A DNA stretch of 64,000 nucleotides from Anopheles merus (lineage: Eukaryota > Arthropoda > Insecta > Diptera > Culicidae): assembly GCF_017562075.2 (NCBI RefSeq), contig NC_054085.1:30299656-30363655 (forward strand), given 5' to 3'. This document shows, piece by piece, positions 62,501-64,000 of the stretch. Under the pieces are notes generated by a model. It had not been told where the DNA came from. It was given only the letters and a program-made list of their open reading frames with translations, and did not search any database. How positions within the stretch are numbered: position 1 is the first letter of the stretch; the number at the start of each line of letters is the position of its first letter. The position numbers were made by a program, and so were the translations under genes.

Positions 62501-64000
62501 CCAACTACAACAAAAAAGAGGCGGCCTATACCCGTGGGATCCAATAACAAACCTTACGCGAGCCGCCGGATTTGGGGAACTAATTGAGTACAGCTTGCTT
62601 GCAGCTGAACGTACGCACCGCCGCGGGGTTTGCCATTTCGGTTCTGTTTGAGTTTGAACGCTTAAAAGCTATCGTTTGAGCCGAGCAAATATTGGGAGCG
62701 GCTGATAGGCCCCAAATTGATGAGCAAATTAAAGCTCAATGCGAGATGGTTGCATCACCCGCTCCAATCGGCTCCAATCGTCTCCGGGATCTTTATAATG
62801 CCATTTAAAGAAACGATCACACTCTGTAAGCGCATAGCACTGGCAACGCTTTAATTAATACATTGTTGTGCCTGCTCGGCGAACGACTTGCGTGAAGATG
62901 CAACTCTTATCTCGTGTGCACCGATCAACCTCGAATTGCATTGCGTTTGCAGCAGTTTTCCCTTTACGTCGATAACTATCGGCATCCGAGCTGTTGCAAG
63001 TCGTTTCAAGCTTGAGATAGAGAGAATGGGACAAAAAAATCACTATCACTACCCAACAAATGGTCCATTTCCGGTCCGGGCAAGTCGGTACGCAGGTGGG
63101 AACACGGGAGGGCCGACAGGCGATATCTCTAGGTGATTGTTTGATTAATGAAACCATTTTGTAGAAGAGAGAAAAAAAGCACAACACAGTTAATAAACAG
63201 CAACCAGTTTAGCGTAGAGCAGCCAGAAGCTCCCCTCCTGTTTGTTCGACGATTTGTGATGAAGTGATGAAGTCGGTGGAAAGTGTGAGATTGCAACTGC
63301 AGTAGTTCTGGCGTAGAGAACCGGACCGAATAACCTGTCTTGCGGAGTGTGAATTGCAAAAAAAAAGAGAAAAATTAAACTTCTTGCTGACAAAGTTCAT
63401 TTTTCTCCAATATTGTTTGTCTTTTTTGTTGTTTAACATATAGTTTTGTAGTTGTTGAAATAAACTTCACAAGTTGTCCACCATTTTGAAACTCCAAATA
63501 ATCCAAAAAAACGCCACCACCGATTGGCTGCGAGTACATTGAGGTACGACCAGTCACTGCAGCGCAATCGTGAACCCGCATGGTTCTAATTGAATTTTAA
63601 TGATATTCTAACCACCTTTCCGGTCCGTTCGAGTCCATCAAGACCACCGTGAGTGTGTAAGTGAGCGCTTGGGAGTGCTTTTTAAACCCGTTGCCCCTGT
63701 GCGTTGACCAACGGAACGGAACGCGGACGATTCCATTGGCTGGACGGCTGTGCTGCGAACGGCGCAAATGCATTAGAAGATTCGGGTCAGGACGATAAGG
63801 TGTGTGTCCAGGTGTGTACCGAAAGTCTAAAGCTAGCTCCTTAGGATTGTGGAGAGAGTGGGAGAGAGAGAGAGAGAGATGGGGGGAACTCTGTGTAACA
63901 CTGTGCTAATCTTGCCATTCAACAGAGGTGGTCCATTACGGCGCAAACGCACCTTCGTACGTCAAACGTACTGCAATTAGTGAGACTCGATCAACGCACG
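59536..64000 (+). other. omb: Last stretch of the window, still intronic, no exon confirmed
   Basis: It contains a (CAG)n tract at 59855-59881 next to a short ATG-to-donor frame (see findings), CA/TG tracts near 59947, 60533 and 61267, an AT-rich patch at about 60640-60830 with a 10-bp tandem (AAATCAGTTA type, about 60809-60831), and a (GA)n tract at about 63863-63880. The frames on both strands, including those near 62137-62440, are unrecognised. Confidence 0.7.
59855..59881 (+). repeat. (CAG)n trinucleotide repeat
   Basis: About nine CAG units, directly followed by AAAAATGGCAGC. Confidence 0.9.

Overview
The window is metazoan and mostly non-coding. It looks like mosquito DNA, most likely Anopheles. 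Two things point there. First, a tRNA-derived SINE at about 59341-59535 matches my memory of the Anopheles SINE200 family: a reversed Pol III B box, a body ending in a (GAA)n tail, and about 195 bp length. Second, the only clear coding sequence is an insect-type T-box of the Tbx2 subfamily, orthologous to Drosophila optomotor-blind (omb, also called bifid). omb is X-linked in Drosophila, so an X origin here is plausible, but that is inference.

Layout: positions 1-9848 are the 3' part of an intron with no exon I can recognise. Two short T-box exons follow at 9849-9962 and 10357-10510, separated by a 394-bp intron. From 10511 to 64000 (more than 53 kb) I found no further T-box exon on either strand. 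The donor at 10511 therefore opens a very long intron that runs past the end of the window. It lies where, as I recall, vertebrate TBX2/TBX3 also carry an intron, at the site of the optional TBX3 2a exon.

The best find is at 43527/43528. A branch-point-like CTAAT and a long pyrimidine tract end in TAG, followed directly by GTAAGT. This is the zero-length-exon signature of a recursive splice site (ratchet point), of the kind that splits long introns of Drosophila developmental genes. It would cut the intron about 33 kb after its donor. A weaker copy (CAG followed by GTAAGA) lies at 45819/45820.

The rest is intronic. It contains a 214-bp GT-rich block (16932-17145), many short CA/TG tracts, GA/TC tracts, CAG/CTG tracts, unusually long G and C runs, about a dozen AT-rich islands of roughly 0.2-1.1 kb in otherwise GC-richer DNA, one clear and one probable SINE, a hairpin and a 16-bp perfect palindrome. 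No tRNA, rRNA, CRISPR or complete protein gene was recognised. Open frames up to about 200 codons occur, but that length is near chance expectation for 64 kb in six frames, and most overlap simple repeats.
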